Shown: positions 27,382 through 35,721 of the stretch, one piece after another
Numbering within the stretch: position 1 is the first letter of the stretch
Layout: each line of letters opens with the position of its first letter
The notes under the pieces: generated by a model
The model's input: the letters and a program-made list of their open reading frames with translations, nothing else
What the model was told of the DNA's origin: nothing
The model's database searches: none
Made by a program: the position numbers and the translations under genes
Origin: Pedobacter sp. PLR
GTDB lineage: Bacteria > Bacteroidota > Bacteroidia > Sphingobacteriales > Sphingobacteriaceae
Direction: 5' to 3'
DNA length: 64,000 bases
Assembly (NCBI RefSeq): GCF_026239675.1
Contig: NZ_JAPIVQ010000008.1
Coordinates: 124,001-188,000 of the forward strand

Positions 27382-27960
27382 CTATAGAAACAGCATTAGG
27401 AATAAGGGCAGAAAGAGGTAATCTTTTAGGTGAAACCGCATAGATTTAAGCGATTGCGTGATGTGGTATTCTACTGCTTTTTCAGAAATATTGAGTTCTC
27501 TGGAAATGTCTTTTACGGAATAATGCTCTATCCTGCTCAGTTTAAAAACTTCTCCGGTTTTTTTAGGCAATCGTGCGATACCCTCACTGAGTGCATCCGT
27601 CAGTTCGTTCAACATCAACAGGTAATCGGTATTGTCTACACTGTCATTGTGCTGCACTTTGAGGTGATCCTGATACTTTGCCCTGACCAGCTGTGCTCTA
27701 TAATGATTGATGATGCTGTACTTCAGACTTCCGAAAAGGTAGTTGCTGATAGAGATAACCGTGATATCTTCCCGTTTTCTCCAAAGTTCCACGAATAGGT
27801 TTTGTGTGAGTTCTTCGGCCAGTTCCTTATGGTGTACCTTTTTATAGGCTATCTGGAATACCGATTTCCAATAACGACTATAGATTTCTTTGAACGCAGA
27901 TTCACTGCCGTGCTTAAAAAGAACGATCAATTCGTCATCGGTCAGAATTGAGAGATTCAT
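27382..27960 (-). CDS. ECF-type RNA polymerase sigma factor
   Basis: A 192-residue sigma-70 family protein of the RagA/SusC-associated ECF group. Region 2 covers FKEIYSRYWKSVFQIAYKKV and the ELWRKRED helix; region 4 covers the helix-turn-helix YSVKDISRELNISEKAVEYH. The C-terminus is an unusual hydrophobic run (LFLPLFLMLFL) that may touch the membrane. It should transcribe the SusC/SusD/GH20 operon downstream when the FecR protein releases it. Confidence 0.93.
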   Translation of the reverse strand: MNLSILTDDELIVLFKHGSESAFKEIYSRYWKSVFQIAYKKVHHKELAEELTQNLFVELWRKREDITVISISNYLFGSLKYSIINHYRAQLVRAKYQDHLKVQHNDSVDNTDYLLMLNELTDALSEGIARLPKKTGEVFKLSRIEHYSVKDISRELNISEKAVEYHITQSLKSMRFHLKDYLFLPLFLMLFL

Positions 27961-28058
27961 AATTCGTCAAAGTAGGTTAGTTAAGGTCTGGCTCTAACAA
28001 ACTTAACAATTAAAACCGAAGGTTTATAACAAATTCTTTACAGGGTATAAGCCAATGA

Positions 28059-28086
28059 CTCAGCAGGATTGACAATTCCTGCTGAG
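28059..28086. terminator. Hairpin at the end of the copper-type operon
   Basis: CTCAGCAGGA pairs perfectly with TCCTGCTGAG around an 8-base loop. It lies 29 bases after the stop of the beta-barrel gene. The T-rich side is better on the plus strand, so termination on the minus strand would rest mostly on the stem. Confidence 0.55.
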
Positions 28087-28114
28087 GTTTATTTACTAAA
28101 TAGACAATTTATTA

Positions 28115-29041
28115 TTAAAAAGGAAGGGAAACGTGAACCATCATGCGATTCCCTGCTTTAGCTCTACCAGCCGCCAGGTCCTGTGCACGTACGTTTTGGT
28201 AATTTGCACCCAGCGTCAGGCCCTTTAAAGCCAGCTCTACACCTGCCACCGCTGATAAAGAATAACCACCGGAAACCTGCACATCATACTTATTATTTTC
28301 TACATCTTTTTGAGCGGTTTCATACAATACTCCTGCATTTGGTGCAATGGTTATTTTCTCTGCGACCCTGAATTTATAATAGGCCAGCAAATTAGCGGTC
28401 AGTTTATTGCCATAGCGGTAGTCATACTTATTTTCCGTGTTCATTTTATAATTGACATTTGCATTTAAGCCCAGGTCATTATAGCGGATATCGTAGGCTG
28501 CATTTATGGTAAAATCAGTGCTGGCCGTCCCCAATTGAAAGTTATTAGGAGATTCACTAACCGCTAAACGTTCGGTTGGTTCATATCTTCCGGTAGGCAC
28601 TTTTATTCCGCCACCAATCCAAACCGACTGCACCAGTAAACGATCACCAAGCGTTCCCGTCTGGTCCAGTAATTTATAGTAACCCATTAAAGCGATGTCT
28701 CCTAAACCCGTTTTAGTGCCATTTCCTGTCTGACTTACCCTGTCGTTAAAATTATAAGGAACAAAGGCCAGGACCCTGAATTTAGTGCCGAAATTCCATC
28801 CTCCCCAAAGCTCCATACTCTGGTATGTTTCATCGGCTGTAATTGGCGTTCTTTCTCCCAATGGCCCCAGGTGGGTTTGTAAGGTTTTATGTTGATACCT
28901 TAATCCGATGAAACGCTTATTGTATTCCGGCAAAATCCCCAGGTAATAACTTCCTACACCACAACCACAAATGTCACAAGCCCGACTTGCGGTAACTACA
29001 AAAAGCATCAATACGGTAACCAATATTATTTTATTTCTCAT
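28115..29041 (-). CDS. Outer-membrane beta-barrel protein with N-terminal CDICGCG motif
   Basis: A 308-residue secreted protein. The signal peptide ends before ACDICGCG, a three-cysteine motif right at the mature N-terminus that is a candidate metal-binding site. The rest alternates polar and hydrophobic residues like a 12- to 14-strand barrel and ends in VHVSLPF with a terminal phenylalanine, an outer-membrane assembly signal. It resembles the putative transporter barrels placed after MbnH/MbnP-like genes in Bacteroidota. It closes the operon 59 bases after the MbnH gene. A metal-transport role is an inference. Confidence 0.7.
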   Translation of the reverse strand: MRNKIILVTVLMLFVVTASRACDICGCGVGSYYLGILPEYNKRFIGLRYQHKTLQTHLGPLGERTPITADETYQSMELWGGWNFGTKFRVLAFVPYNFNDRVSQTGNGTKTGLGDIALMGYYKLLDQTGTLGDRLLVQSVWIGGGIKVPTGRYEPTERLAVSESPNNFQLGTASTDFTINAAYDIRYNDLGLNANVNYKMNTENKYDYRYGNKLTANLLAYYKFRVAEKITIAPNAGVLYETAQKDVENNKYDVQVSGGYSLSAVAGVELALKGLTLGANYQNVRAQDLAAGRAKAGNRMMVHVSLPF

Positions 29042-29100
29042 TTTCTTCCAGCTATTATTGCATAGTATTGCTATGCTCCATTATTGTAAGTTCTTCTATA

Positions 29101-30147
29101 TTATTGTTCTGAAAAGCGTTTATCATTGATAAATACCTCATCATTTAGCGTCCCTAAGAACGCGGTTAATCTCTGTTTGTCTGTTGTCGTCAACTCAATT
29201 CCTAACCTGCCGTTTTTACGGAGTAAAGGGTCCAGATTTGGTGTATCTTTAACCTCCGAATTGTAATGTTCCAACATCCCATCCAGGGATAAAAAACGAC
29301 CATCATGGCTATAAGGAGCCGTATATTTAAGATTCCTCAGGGAAGGCACTTTAAACTTATAACGGTCGGTCTGAATCAGCGTTACAGCGTATAACCCCTG
29401 GTCATTTACAGCACTGGTTCCCAGGCCATTGTTCCGGAAAGAGCCATCAGTAAACAGCGGTTCAGAATGACAGGAGGCACATTTCTCTTTGAACAGCACA
29501 TATCCTTCCTGCTCTTCAGCAGTAAAAACAGCACCTTCTTTGCGCATCACCTGATCATACTTTGAATTGCTACTCACACACATCACCATGAACTGAGAAA
29601 GTGCTTTCATAAACCTCGTGGTAGTCACTTCTTCCGTACCAAAAGCCTGTTTAAACATCGCCGTATACTTCGGTACTGCCCTGATTTTATTCAATACATT
29701 TTCCAGGTTTTCATCCATTTCCTCATGTGTGGTAATTGGCGCGACCGGCTGAAGATCCAGGTCGTAAATACCACCACCCCACATAAAGACCTTGCTCCAG
29801 GCCAGGTTCATAATTGGCGGGGAATTTCGCGTACCCAGACGGTCGTCAATTCCATGGCTCACATCATGCCCATGCTGCGTAAATGCAGAAGACTGAATGT
29901 GGCAGGATCCACAACTGATGGTATTGTTACGGGAAAGTCCTGGCTCATAAAACAAGGCCCTTCCCAGCTCAAAACCTTCCTTGGTCACCTTGTTATTGGC
30001 GAAATTATACACCGGCTCCGGGAAGTTTGAAGGCTTTTGAAACCCCAGGAACTTCTCTATTTCTTCTTTAATCGGATGGTCCTTTTTACAGGCCAGCACA
30101 AACAAGCCAAAAACCAGTAAAACCATCCAGTGTTTCTTTGTCATCAT
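29101..30147 (-). CDS. MbnH-like dihaem cytochrome c peroxidase family lipoprotein (first copy)
   Basis: A 348-residue protein with a lipobox (FVLAC, cysteine 20) and two haem c sites, CGSCH (79-83) and CASCH in the second half (after VLFKEK). The conserved IMNLAW, DGSFRNNGLG and PYSHDGRFLSLDGMLEHY segments follow the MauG/cytochrome c peroxidase superfamily. MbnH, a member of this group, oxidises a tryptophan of its partner MbnP to kynurenine to form a copper site. The gene lies 3 bases after an MbnP-like gene, so it probably acts on that protein. Confidence 0.88.
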   Translation of the reverse strand: MMTKKHWMVLLVFGLFVLACKKDHPIKEEIEKFLGFQKPSNFPEPVYNFANNKVTKEGFELGRALFYEPGLSRNNTISCGSCHIQSSAFTQHGHDVSHGIDDRLGTRNSPPIMNLAWSKVFMWGGGIYDLDLQPVAPITTHEEMDENLENVLNKIRAVPKYTAMFKQAFGTEEVTTTRFMKALSQFMVMCVSSNSKYDQVMRKEGAVFTAEEQEGYVLFKEKCASCHSEPLFTDGSFRNNGLGTSAVNDQGLYAVTLIQTDRYKFKVPSLRNLKYTAPYSHDGRFLSLDGMLEHYNSEVKDTPNLDPLLRKNGRLGIELTTTDKQRLTAFLGTLNDEVFINDKRFSEQ

Positions 30148-30150
30148 GGA

Positions 30151-31002
30151 TTAATTTTCAGTATGATCGTGCTTGAACATTTCTACATAATTCCCTGCCA
30201 CCGTGCTGCTAAAGTCATTAAACATTACGTTTGGATGTTCGGCAATACTAAAGGCTTTCTTTCCGTTAAAAACCTTCATCAGGTCCACAAAAAGATGCAC
30301 ATTACTTTGTCTGTCTTTTCTGACTCTGGCGATACCTGCGGCATTTAAATCCATGGTAATCACTTTGATATTATTGATGGTCGGTACAGAATAGCCGCCA
30401 AAAAAGCCAATATGGTATTTGAACTGCTTTTTACCGGTAGGATCGCCATTGGCGTCATCGGAAATGACCTTAGCATTACCCTCATATTTAAAGAAAATAT
30501 AACCGTTATTCCAGCCCCAATACATGCCACCGTTTTCATGATCGCCACCCGCAGCAGGGTCCAATACACCTGTACGCTTATCAATAGGCATCGTACTGCG
30601 TAAACTGTCCACACCTAACGTAAAAGTAAGTTTGGTATAATCTCCTTCAGGCACGCTTACCTTCGCAAATCGCGAGGCTTTATCTGCACCTTTAATCAGG
30701 AAATAACTACTGTCAGGGTTTACCGTATAGCTTTTCCCTGCCGCTGTTTCTACTTTAATATTGCTGATGAAATACTGTAAAAAGGAAATGGTAAACTCCT
30801 CTCCTGCGGCATTTTTATATGGACTTCCAGTATTGTTTAACGTGAAAGTTCTGGCCCCTACAATATTGTCGAACTCGATAGATAATGGTGCCAGATTTGT
30901 TTCCTGAAACTCAGGTGCAGGATTGTCTTTTTTAGAACATCCGGCGAAGCTAAAGCTGAGCGCAGAAAGTAAGGTTGCTATAATGATGTTTGTGTTTTTC
31001 AT
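30151..31002 (-). CDS. MbnP-like copper-binding lipoprotein (first copy)
   Basis: A 283-residue lipoprotein; the start at 31002 (MKNTN) gives a clean signal ending at SFAGCSKK, while an upstream methionine would overlap the previous gene. The mature protein has the MbnP fold pattern LSIEFDNIVGARTF, FTISFLQYFISNIKV and the central GMYWGWNNGYIFFK with two tryptophans, one a candidate kynurenine site. It ends in FKHDHTEN, whose histidines could bind copper. MbnP binds copper through such a site after modification by MbnH. The matching MbnH-like gene follows 3 bases downstream. Confidence 0.85.
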   Translation of the reverse strand: MKNTNIIIATLLSALSFSFAGCSKKDNPAPEFQETNLAPLSIEFDNIVGARTFTLNNTGSPYKNAAGEEFTISFLQYFISNIKVETAAGKSYTVNPDSSYFLIKGADKASRFAKVSVPEGDYTKLTFTLGVDSLRSTMPIDKRTGVLDPAAGGDHENGGMYWGWNNGYIFFKYEGNAKVISDDANGDPTGKKQFKYHIGFFGGYSVPTINNIKVITMDLNAAGIARVRKDRQSNVHLFVDLMKVFNGKKAFSIAEHPNVMFNDFSSTVAGNYVEMFKHDHTEN

Positions 31003-31009
31003 GTTGCTA

Positions 31010-32080
31010 TTATTTAATTGCACTGAATTTTGTATTGGTGATAAATTCCTGATCCGTAAGTGTATTCAGGAAGGTGATGATGGCTTTTCTTTCGGCTTTC
31101 GACATTGGAATACCAGGTTTTCCCTGGTTCTGAAAAAGGCTGACATCAGTAGTTAAAGATATCTTGATATCATACTGGTAATGATCCAATACCTCTTCCA
31201 GGGTTTTAAATCTTCCATCATGCATATAAGGAGCGCTTAGCAGGATATTTCTCAGCGATGGCGTTTTAAACTTCCCTAAATCGGAAGGGTTAAAACTCAC
31301 TCTGAAATGCCCCTGATAAATCCCCTCTTTGTCGTCTGGAAAATGATCGTCAAGACCGTTATTATGGAAACTTTGATCTGTAAACAAGGCTCCGGAATGG
31401 CAGTTACCACACTTTTCAGCAACCAGGTTCATCCCAAGGCGTTCTTCTTCGTTCAGCACAGCTGATTTTTCCTGACGGATATACTGATCGTAAGCAGAAT
31501 TGCCAGAGATCAAAGTCCGCTGAAATTGCGCCAGTGCTTTCACCACATCGGCAGACCTGATCTCTGATTTAAAAACCTGTTTAAACTGTTTCACATAATC
31601 CGGTATCGCCTTTAATTCTGCTTCCAGTTCATAAAGATCCTGGTGCATTTCCTCTTCACTGGTTAATGGCCCGAAAGCCTGGGATTCCAGATTTTTAGCC
31701 CCTCCATCCCAGAACAAACCCTGATCTGCCCATGCCAGGTTAAACAAAACCGGGGCATGTCGGCTCAGCTGTTTTCCGGAAAAACCCTGAGAACTTAAAG
31801 CCAGTCCATCCGAGAAAGCCAAATCCTGATGGTGGCAGGAAGCGCAGGAAATCCGGTTGTTGCCGGATAAGCGAACGTCGTAAAACAACTTCCTTCCCAG
31901 TTCAATTCCTTCTGCTGTTAACTGATTATCGGGCTGTTCTACTATTGCAGGAAAGTTTGCGGGCCGTAGTAATTCAACAGCATGTAAGTCATCCTCCGTC
32001 AAAACGGCTGGCACTTCCTTTTTACAGGAAATCAACAGCAGCGCGGTCAATACCAGCAAGCAGGCAGCCCGAAAACCCAT
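31010..32080 (-). CDS. MbnH-like dihaem cytochrome c peroxidase family lipoprotein (second copy)
   Basis: A 356-residue lipoprotein from the chosen ATG at 32080, where the signal ends at the lipobox LLISC. An in-frame ATG at 32194 would add 38 residues rich in Gly, Phe, Pro and Arg that would hide the signal. Haem sites are CASCH after SGNNRIS and CGNCH in the second half. It shares FNLAWADQG, DQSFHNNGL and PYMHDGRFKTLEEVLDHY with the first copy. Probable partner is the MbnP-like protein encoded just upstream. The gap to the next MbnP start is 7 bases. Confidence 0.86.
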   Translation of the reverse strand: MGFRAACLLVLTALLLISCKKEVPAVLTEDDLHAVELLRPANFPAIVEQPDNQLTAEGIELGRKLFYDVRLSGNNRISCASCHHQDLAFSDGLALSSQGFSGKQLSRHAPVLFNLAWADQGLFWDGGAKNLESQAFGPLTSEEEMHQDLYELEAELKAIPDYVKQFKQVFKSEIRSADVVKALAQFQRTLISGNSAYDQYIRQEKSAVLNEEERLGMNLVAEKCGNCHSGALFTDQSFHNNGLDDHFPDDKEGIYQGHFRVSFNPSDLGKFKTPSLRNILLSAPYMHDGRFKTLEEVLDHYQYDIKISLTTDVSLFQNQGKPGIPMSKAERKAIITFLNTLTDQEFITNTKFSAIK

Positions 32081-32200
32081 CTGAAAGCCATAACCCGGCA
32101 AGCCGGAAATCCTGAAACCATAGACTGGAAAACGGGAAAACCGAAAGTAAGGGCCAGGTAAACCAGAAGAAAAAGAAACCAGGTTAGAACGCATGATCTT

Positions 32201-33001
32201 TTAGTTCACAGTTTTTACGGTAAATACTTTTGTACTGTAATTAACCGCCACAGCAGTCATTGTAGCACTTTGTGCTGCGCCTACTACCGGAGTAGTCATC
32301 ACATCTATCCCCTCTAACGCTTTTGCCAGGTCTACATTTAAAGTAATTCCTGATGATTTTAACGCCGTAACTTTTAAAGTCTGCGGTAAATCCAGCACTA
32401 CTGTCTTGTAGTTTACATTCAAACCGGTTTCAATTTTCAAGTTTTTTGAAGTCGGGCCCTCCGTTACTTTTCCTGTTGCGGAAGTAAAAATATAGCTGGT
32501 CAGCCACATCCAGGAAACATTGGTCATCCCGTTTAAAGGAGAGAGTTCGCCTGACAGTAAGCTGAGGTTATCATTGTATTTTGGATCTACCCCTACAGAG
32601 AATTTCAGCGTTTTATAATCCCCTGCTTTCAGGTCTTTCAACAGGATATTTTCTCTTTTAGTGGCTGGATAAATTGTTGTAGGAAGGTCGTTATTTACGC
32701 CTGCAAGGGAGATTACACCCGTTTCTTCCATTAAAAAATACGAGGCCGGGATTTTTACCTCTTCGCCATTGGTATTCACTAAAACAACGTTGCTGATCCA
32801 GTACCTGAATTTATTGAAGTTAAAAGTCTTTCCGGCTGTTGTAAAGTCGGTATTCAATGCAAAATCCTGATTTCCAAACCTTGCATCGAAAGTAAGGGTC
32901 GTTGTACCATTGCCTTCTACGGCATTAACAGGGTCTTTATCTTTTGAACAAGCGCTGAACAGCAATGCTGATAACGTAATTAGGGTAAGTATTTTTTTCA
33001 T
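32201..33001 (-). CDS. MbnP-like copper-binding lipoprotein (second copy)
   Basis: A 266-residue lipoprotein with signal ending LLFSACSKD. The pattern TLTFDARFGNQDFAL, FNFNKFRYWISNVVL, SYFLMEE and GMTNVSWMWLTSYIF matches the MbnP family, with the tryptophan pair in the same place as the first copy (W-M-W against W-G-W). It lacks the C-terminal His-Asp-His of the other copy, so the two may bind metal differently. The gene begins the distal half of the operon; a 150-base leader with a hairpin (33029-33046) precedes it. Confidence 0.84.
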   Translation of the reverse strand: MKKILTLITLSALLFSACSKDKDPVNAVEGNGTTTLTFDARFGNQDFALNTDFTTAGKTFNFNKFRYWISNVVLVNTNGEEVKIPASYFLMEETGVISLAGVNNDLPTTIYPATKRENILLKDLKAGDYKTLKFSVGVDPKYNDNLSLLSGELSPLNGMTNVSWMWLTSYIFTSATGKVTEGPTSKNLKIETGLNVNYKTVVLDLPQTLKVTALKSSGITLNVDLAKALEGIDVMTTPVVGAAQSATMTAVAVNYSTKVFTVKTVN

Positions 33002-33028
33002 TTTATTTGAAATGGCATGGCCATAACC

Positions 33029-33046
33029 CTTCCGTTAAGCCGGAAG
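33029..33046. other. Short hairpin in the leader of the second MbnP gene
   Basis: CTTCCG pairs with CGGAAG around a 6-base loop. On the minus strand it lies about 28 bases before the MbnP ATG. The 150-base gap also has a long A run on the minus strand. It may separate two transcripts or mark an internal promoter; nothing else is clear here. Confidence 0.3.
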
Positions 33047-33151
33047 AGCGGCATTTTTTTTTGTAATTAATTGACAATTATTGGAAAACAGAGCTTGTTA
33101 TGCGCTGACCAGGGTATGTATCATCCTGAGCAGAGGAAAGCCGTCATGTTT

Positions 33152-33541
33152 TTAAGAAAAAATGAAGCGTCTGCCGGGGGGCGGATGAGGAATCTCAGTA
33201 CTGTGTTCAGGGAGATCAAAAGCAATTTCTAAAGGAAACTGAGCTTGCGCTACCGCAAAAGGAAGGACAGGCAAAGCAACCGACGTCAAAAAGAAAACAT
33301 CCTGCGCATTTTTCTTTTGTGCATCTCTTTCTTGTTTCTTTTCTTTTTCCTCTGCCTGTTTCAGCTTTTTGCTCAGGTAACATTTTCCATTACAATGCAT
33401 TGCCGGTTTATCTTTATTTTCACAAAGTACCGTCGCAATATATTGCTCATTCAGCTCAAAACCCGCATATACGAAGACCCTGCTGAACTGAGCCAGTAGC
33501 AAGGTGATCAATAAAACGACTGCGGTAAAGCGTTTGAACAT
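33152..33541 (-). CDS. Small secreted cysteine-motif protein, copper-operon paralogue A
   Basis: A 129-residue protein with an N-terminal signal or anchor helix (about 1-27). The conserved block is ELNEQYIA..LCENKDKP, then CNGKCYL and KKLKQA, followed by a very charged Lys/Glu/Gln helix and a proline/histidine-rich end (EIPHPPPGR). The same block occurs in the gene at 34811, which flanks the other side of the Sco gene. Three cysteines in C-x8-C-x3-C spacing suggest metal or redox chemistry. I do not recognise a named family. The Sco gene precedes it by 4 bases, which supports a role in copper handling. Confidence 0.65.
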   Translation of the reverse strand: MFKRFTAVVLLITLLLAQFSRVFVYAGFELNEQYIATVLCENKDKPAMHCNGKCYLSKKLKQAEEKEKKQERDAQKKNAQDVFFLTSVALPVLPFAVAQAQFPLEIAFDLPEHSTEIPHPPPGRRFIFS

Positions 33542-33545
33542 GAGC

Positions 33546-34184
33546 TTATTTTTTATACTCTTTTAACAGGATATCCATATCGGTCATCAATTGCTTAACT
33601 TCCGCGTCCAGTGTCCCGTCATAAGCACCTCTGATGCGTTTTTCTTTGTCTACCAGCACCAGGTATCCCTGATGTATAAAACCACCGGGTGCTTTCTGAT
33701 CTTCTTGTGCAGAAACCAGGTAATTGCGCGCTGCAAGGGCATAAATCTCGTCTCTGCTGCCCCATAAATATTCCCATTGTGTGCCTTTCACACCTAGTTT
33801 TTCTGCGTAAGCTTTCATTCTGGAAGGCGTATCATACTTCACATCAATGGTATGGGAGGCCAGTTTCACTTCGGGATTGCCTTTATACTTCTCATAAACC
33901 TTCATCAGGTTACGGTGCATCGTCGGACAAATCGTCGGACAGGAAGTAAAAAAGAAATCGGCCACATAGATCGCTCCATTGAAGTCTTTCTCCGTCACCA
34001 CTACACTATCCTGATTAAAGAGTTTAAAGGCCGGAATCGTCCTGAAAACACTATCTATCACCGTCTTGCCATCAACCAGGCGCTCTGTCTGCTCCAATTG
34101 TAAAAAAGGCAATCTTTTTGGTTGTTCTTTACAACTAAAAAGAAACAACATAGCGCCAGCCAGGCCTGCTAAAATTAACCTCAT
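33546..34184 (-). CDS. SCO1/SenC copper chaperone (copper-operon copy)
   Basis: A 212-residue lipoprotein (lipobox FLFSC) with a thioredoxin-like fold. The copper ligands are C82 and C86 in CPTIC and H171 in FIHQGYLVLVD. Sco proteins reduce or load the copper centre of terminal oxidases. Its start overlaps the stop of the upstream lipoprotein gene by one base. A close paralogue is encoded at 52183 next to a cytochrome c. Confidence 0.92.
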   Translation of the reverse strand: MRLILAGLAGAMLFLFSCKEQPKRLPFLQLEQTERLVDGKTVIDSVFRTIPAFKLFNQDSVVVTEKDFNGAIYVADFFFTSCPTICPTMHRNLMKVYEKYKGNPEVKLASHTIDVKYDTPSRMKAYAEKLGVKGTQWEYLWGSRDEIYALAARNYLVSAQEDQKAPGGFIHQGYLVLVDKEKRIRGAYDGTLDAEVKQLMTDMDILLKEYKK

Positions 34185-34618
34185 TATTTCCTGAATTTAC
34201 TGAAGTAATCCTCCGATGATTTAATCTCTTTTTTATACAGGCTGTCGACCGCCACAATCTTCGCTTTTTCCTTTTGGAAATAATGAATGGCTTCTTCATT
34301 TGATTTACCGGTGATATCCGGTTCAAATTTATGCATCCAATCATTCATACTATCTTCAGCAGCAGTCAGGTCTTTCAAAAGAGCAGTAATGGTTTCCTTT
34401 TCTTTTAGCGTATCAATCTCCGGATACTTTGTTTTCAAAACCGCCATATTTTGCTGTAACGTATCCAGTTTCATTTGATAGTTTACAATCGTACTATGGT
34501 CGCCCATCACAACATCATGAAATTTCATGACTGCATCGCGTTCTTTTTTATAATCTACAGGTTGCGTGCAGGCCACAGCAGTAATTGCCAGTAGCATTGC
34601 TCCAACTAATTTCTTCAT
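34184..34618 (-). CDS. Helical lipoprotein of unknown function
   Basis: About 144 residues from the ATG at 34618; an earlier ATG at 34669 would place 17 non-signal residues in front of the signal. The signal ends at AVACTQP. The mature part is almost all helix and rich in Lys, Glu and Met/His (KFHDVVMGDHSTI, DWMHKFEPDI), which fits a coiled coil. The methionines and histidines could touch copper, but this is a guess. Its stop overlaps the Sco start, so the two are translated together. Confidence 0.7.
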   Translation of the reverse strand: MKKLVGAMLLAITAVACTQPVDYKKERDAVMKFHDVVMGDHSTIVNYQMKLDTLQQNMAVLKTKYPEIDTLKEKETITALLKDLTAAEDSMNDWMHKFEPDITGKSNEEAIHYFQKEKAKIVAVDSLYKKEIKSSEDYFSKFRK

Positions 34619-34810
34619 CTTAAAATTTTTAATAATACCGGTATATAGGTCTTGATTTTCTAGTTTCATGACCCGGGAACAGACAGACCTATGCCTCTCC
34701 TTCCTAAGAAAAGAAAACTAAAAAAAGACCAGCATATGAAGCGCATCAAAAAACAGCGCATTCAAAAAGCAGACAGCTGATCTTAAAATCAGTCATCTAT
34801 CATCTGTTGA

Positions 34811-35185
34811 TTATCCGATAAATTGAGGAGGGTGGAAAATGGAGTTACGAATCGCCTGTGGCATTCCGGTAGAAACAGGAACGTGGCGTGTAATTTCCGC
34901 GAAAGGGTATTGTTTAAACACCAATGGCGTAACCACTAATGCGTCTTGAATTTGTGTTTTCTGTGCTTGTCTTTCCTGCTTTTGTTCCTTGTCTTGTGCT
35001 TGTTTTAACTTTTTCATTAAATAGCACTTCCCGTTACATTGCAATTGGGGTTTATCTTTATTCACACAGAGTTCAGCGGCGATATAGCGCTGATTCATTT
35101 CAAAGCCAGCAAATACAAAAGCATTGGCAAAGTTTAGGGTAAGTAAACTGAGCAAAAGCAATATGGCTGTTGGTTTGATAAACAT
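34811..35185 (-). CDS. Small secreted cysteine-motif protein, copper-operon paralogue B
   Basis: A 124-residue protein from the ATG at 35185 (MFIKPTAI, aligned with the start of paralogue A). It shows the same block: EMNQRYIA..LCVNKDKP, CNGKCYL, KKLKQAQDKE, then an HPP near the end (IFHPPQF). It is the first gene of the copper-type operon; a gap of about 190 bases holding no other gene separates it from the next gene. The pair A/B is clearly a duplication within one operon. Function is unknown. Confidence 0.65.
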   Translation of the reverse strand: MFIKPTAILLLLSLLTLNFANAFVFAGFEMNQRYIAAELCVNKDKPQLQCNGKCYLMKKLKQAQDKEQKQERQAQKTQIQDALVVTPLVFKQYPFAEITRHVPVSTGMPQAIRNSIFHPPQFIG

Positions 35186-35237
35186 CTGGCGCAAAGATAA
35201 GGAACAAATACGGGGATTTTACAAGGAAAAGCATAAA

Positions 35238-35262
35238 AAAAGCAGACCGGAGCCTGCTTTTC
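35238..35262 (-). terminator. Terminator after the thioesterase gene
   Basis: AAAAGCAG pairs with CTGCTTTT around a GC-rich loop. On the minus strand it follows the thioesterase stop by 6 bases and is followed by a T run. Confidence 0.85.
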
Positions 35263-35268
35263 AATGGA

Positions 35269-35685
35269 TTATTTTAATATTTTAATCGGTTTCTTGTGTT
35301 CGTCAATGGCTACAAATGAAAACTCTCCGGTAACCGCTTTTTCACGGTCTTCGGAGTACATCTGCTCCACATATATTTCGACTCTCACTTTTAAACTGGT
35401 ATTTCCGATATGCGTAACGGTACCGATAAGCTCAACAATGGTTCCGGCAGGAATAGGCCTTTTAAAATCAATCCTGTCGCTGCTTACGGTCACCATGATC
35501 TGTCTGCTGAAACGTGTAGCGGTGATAAAAGCCACCTCGTCCATCATGTGCATGGCAGTTCCGCCAAATAAGGTGTCGTAGTGGTTGGTTGTATTAGGAA
35601 ACACAGCTTTAAAAATCCGTGTCTCAGAAGCCTTAATTCTGTCTTCTACAGTAATGCTATCTTTAATGCTATCTTCTACTATCAT
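35269..35685 (-). CDS. Acyl-CoA thioesterase, hotdog fold (YciA type)
   Basis: A 138-residue protein with the hotdog pattern VFPNTTNHYDTLFGG, MHMMDEVAFITATRF, DRIDFKRPIPAGTIVELIG and VRVEIYVE. The Asn/His and Asp-Glu of these motifs are the usual catalytic area of YciA-type enzymes, which hydrolyse short- to long-chain acyl-CoA. It follows fabH on the minus strand after a 36-base gap, in keeping with fatty-acid metabolism. Confidence 0.88.
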   Translation of the reverse strand: MIVEDSIKDSITVEDRIKASETRIFKAVFPNTTNHYDTLFGGTAMHMMDEVAFITATRFSRQIMVTVSSDRIDFKRPIPAGTIVELIGTVTHIGNTSLKVRVEIYVEQMYSEDREKAVTGEFSFVAIDEHKKPIKILK

Positions 35686-35721
35686 TTAATTTTCTTTAAT
35701 CGTTTCCCTTCGGGAGAAATA

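Noticed and set aside
34783..34798. CTGAT/ATCAG palindrome in the gap of the copper-type operon
   Set aside because: The spacer is 6 bases rather than 4, and the site lies after a gene of the operon and not near a promoter; it is more likely part of a weak hairpin.
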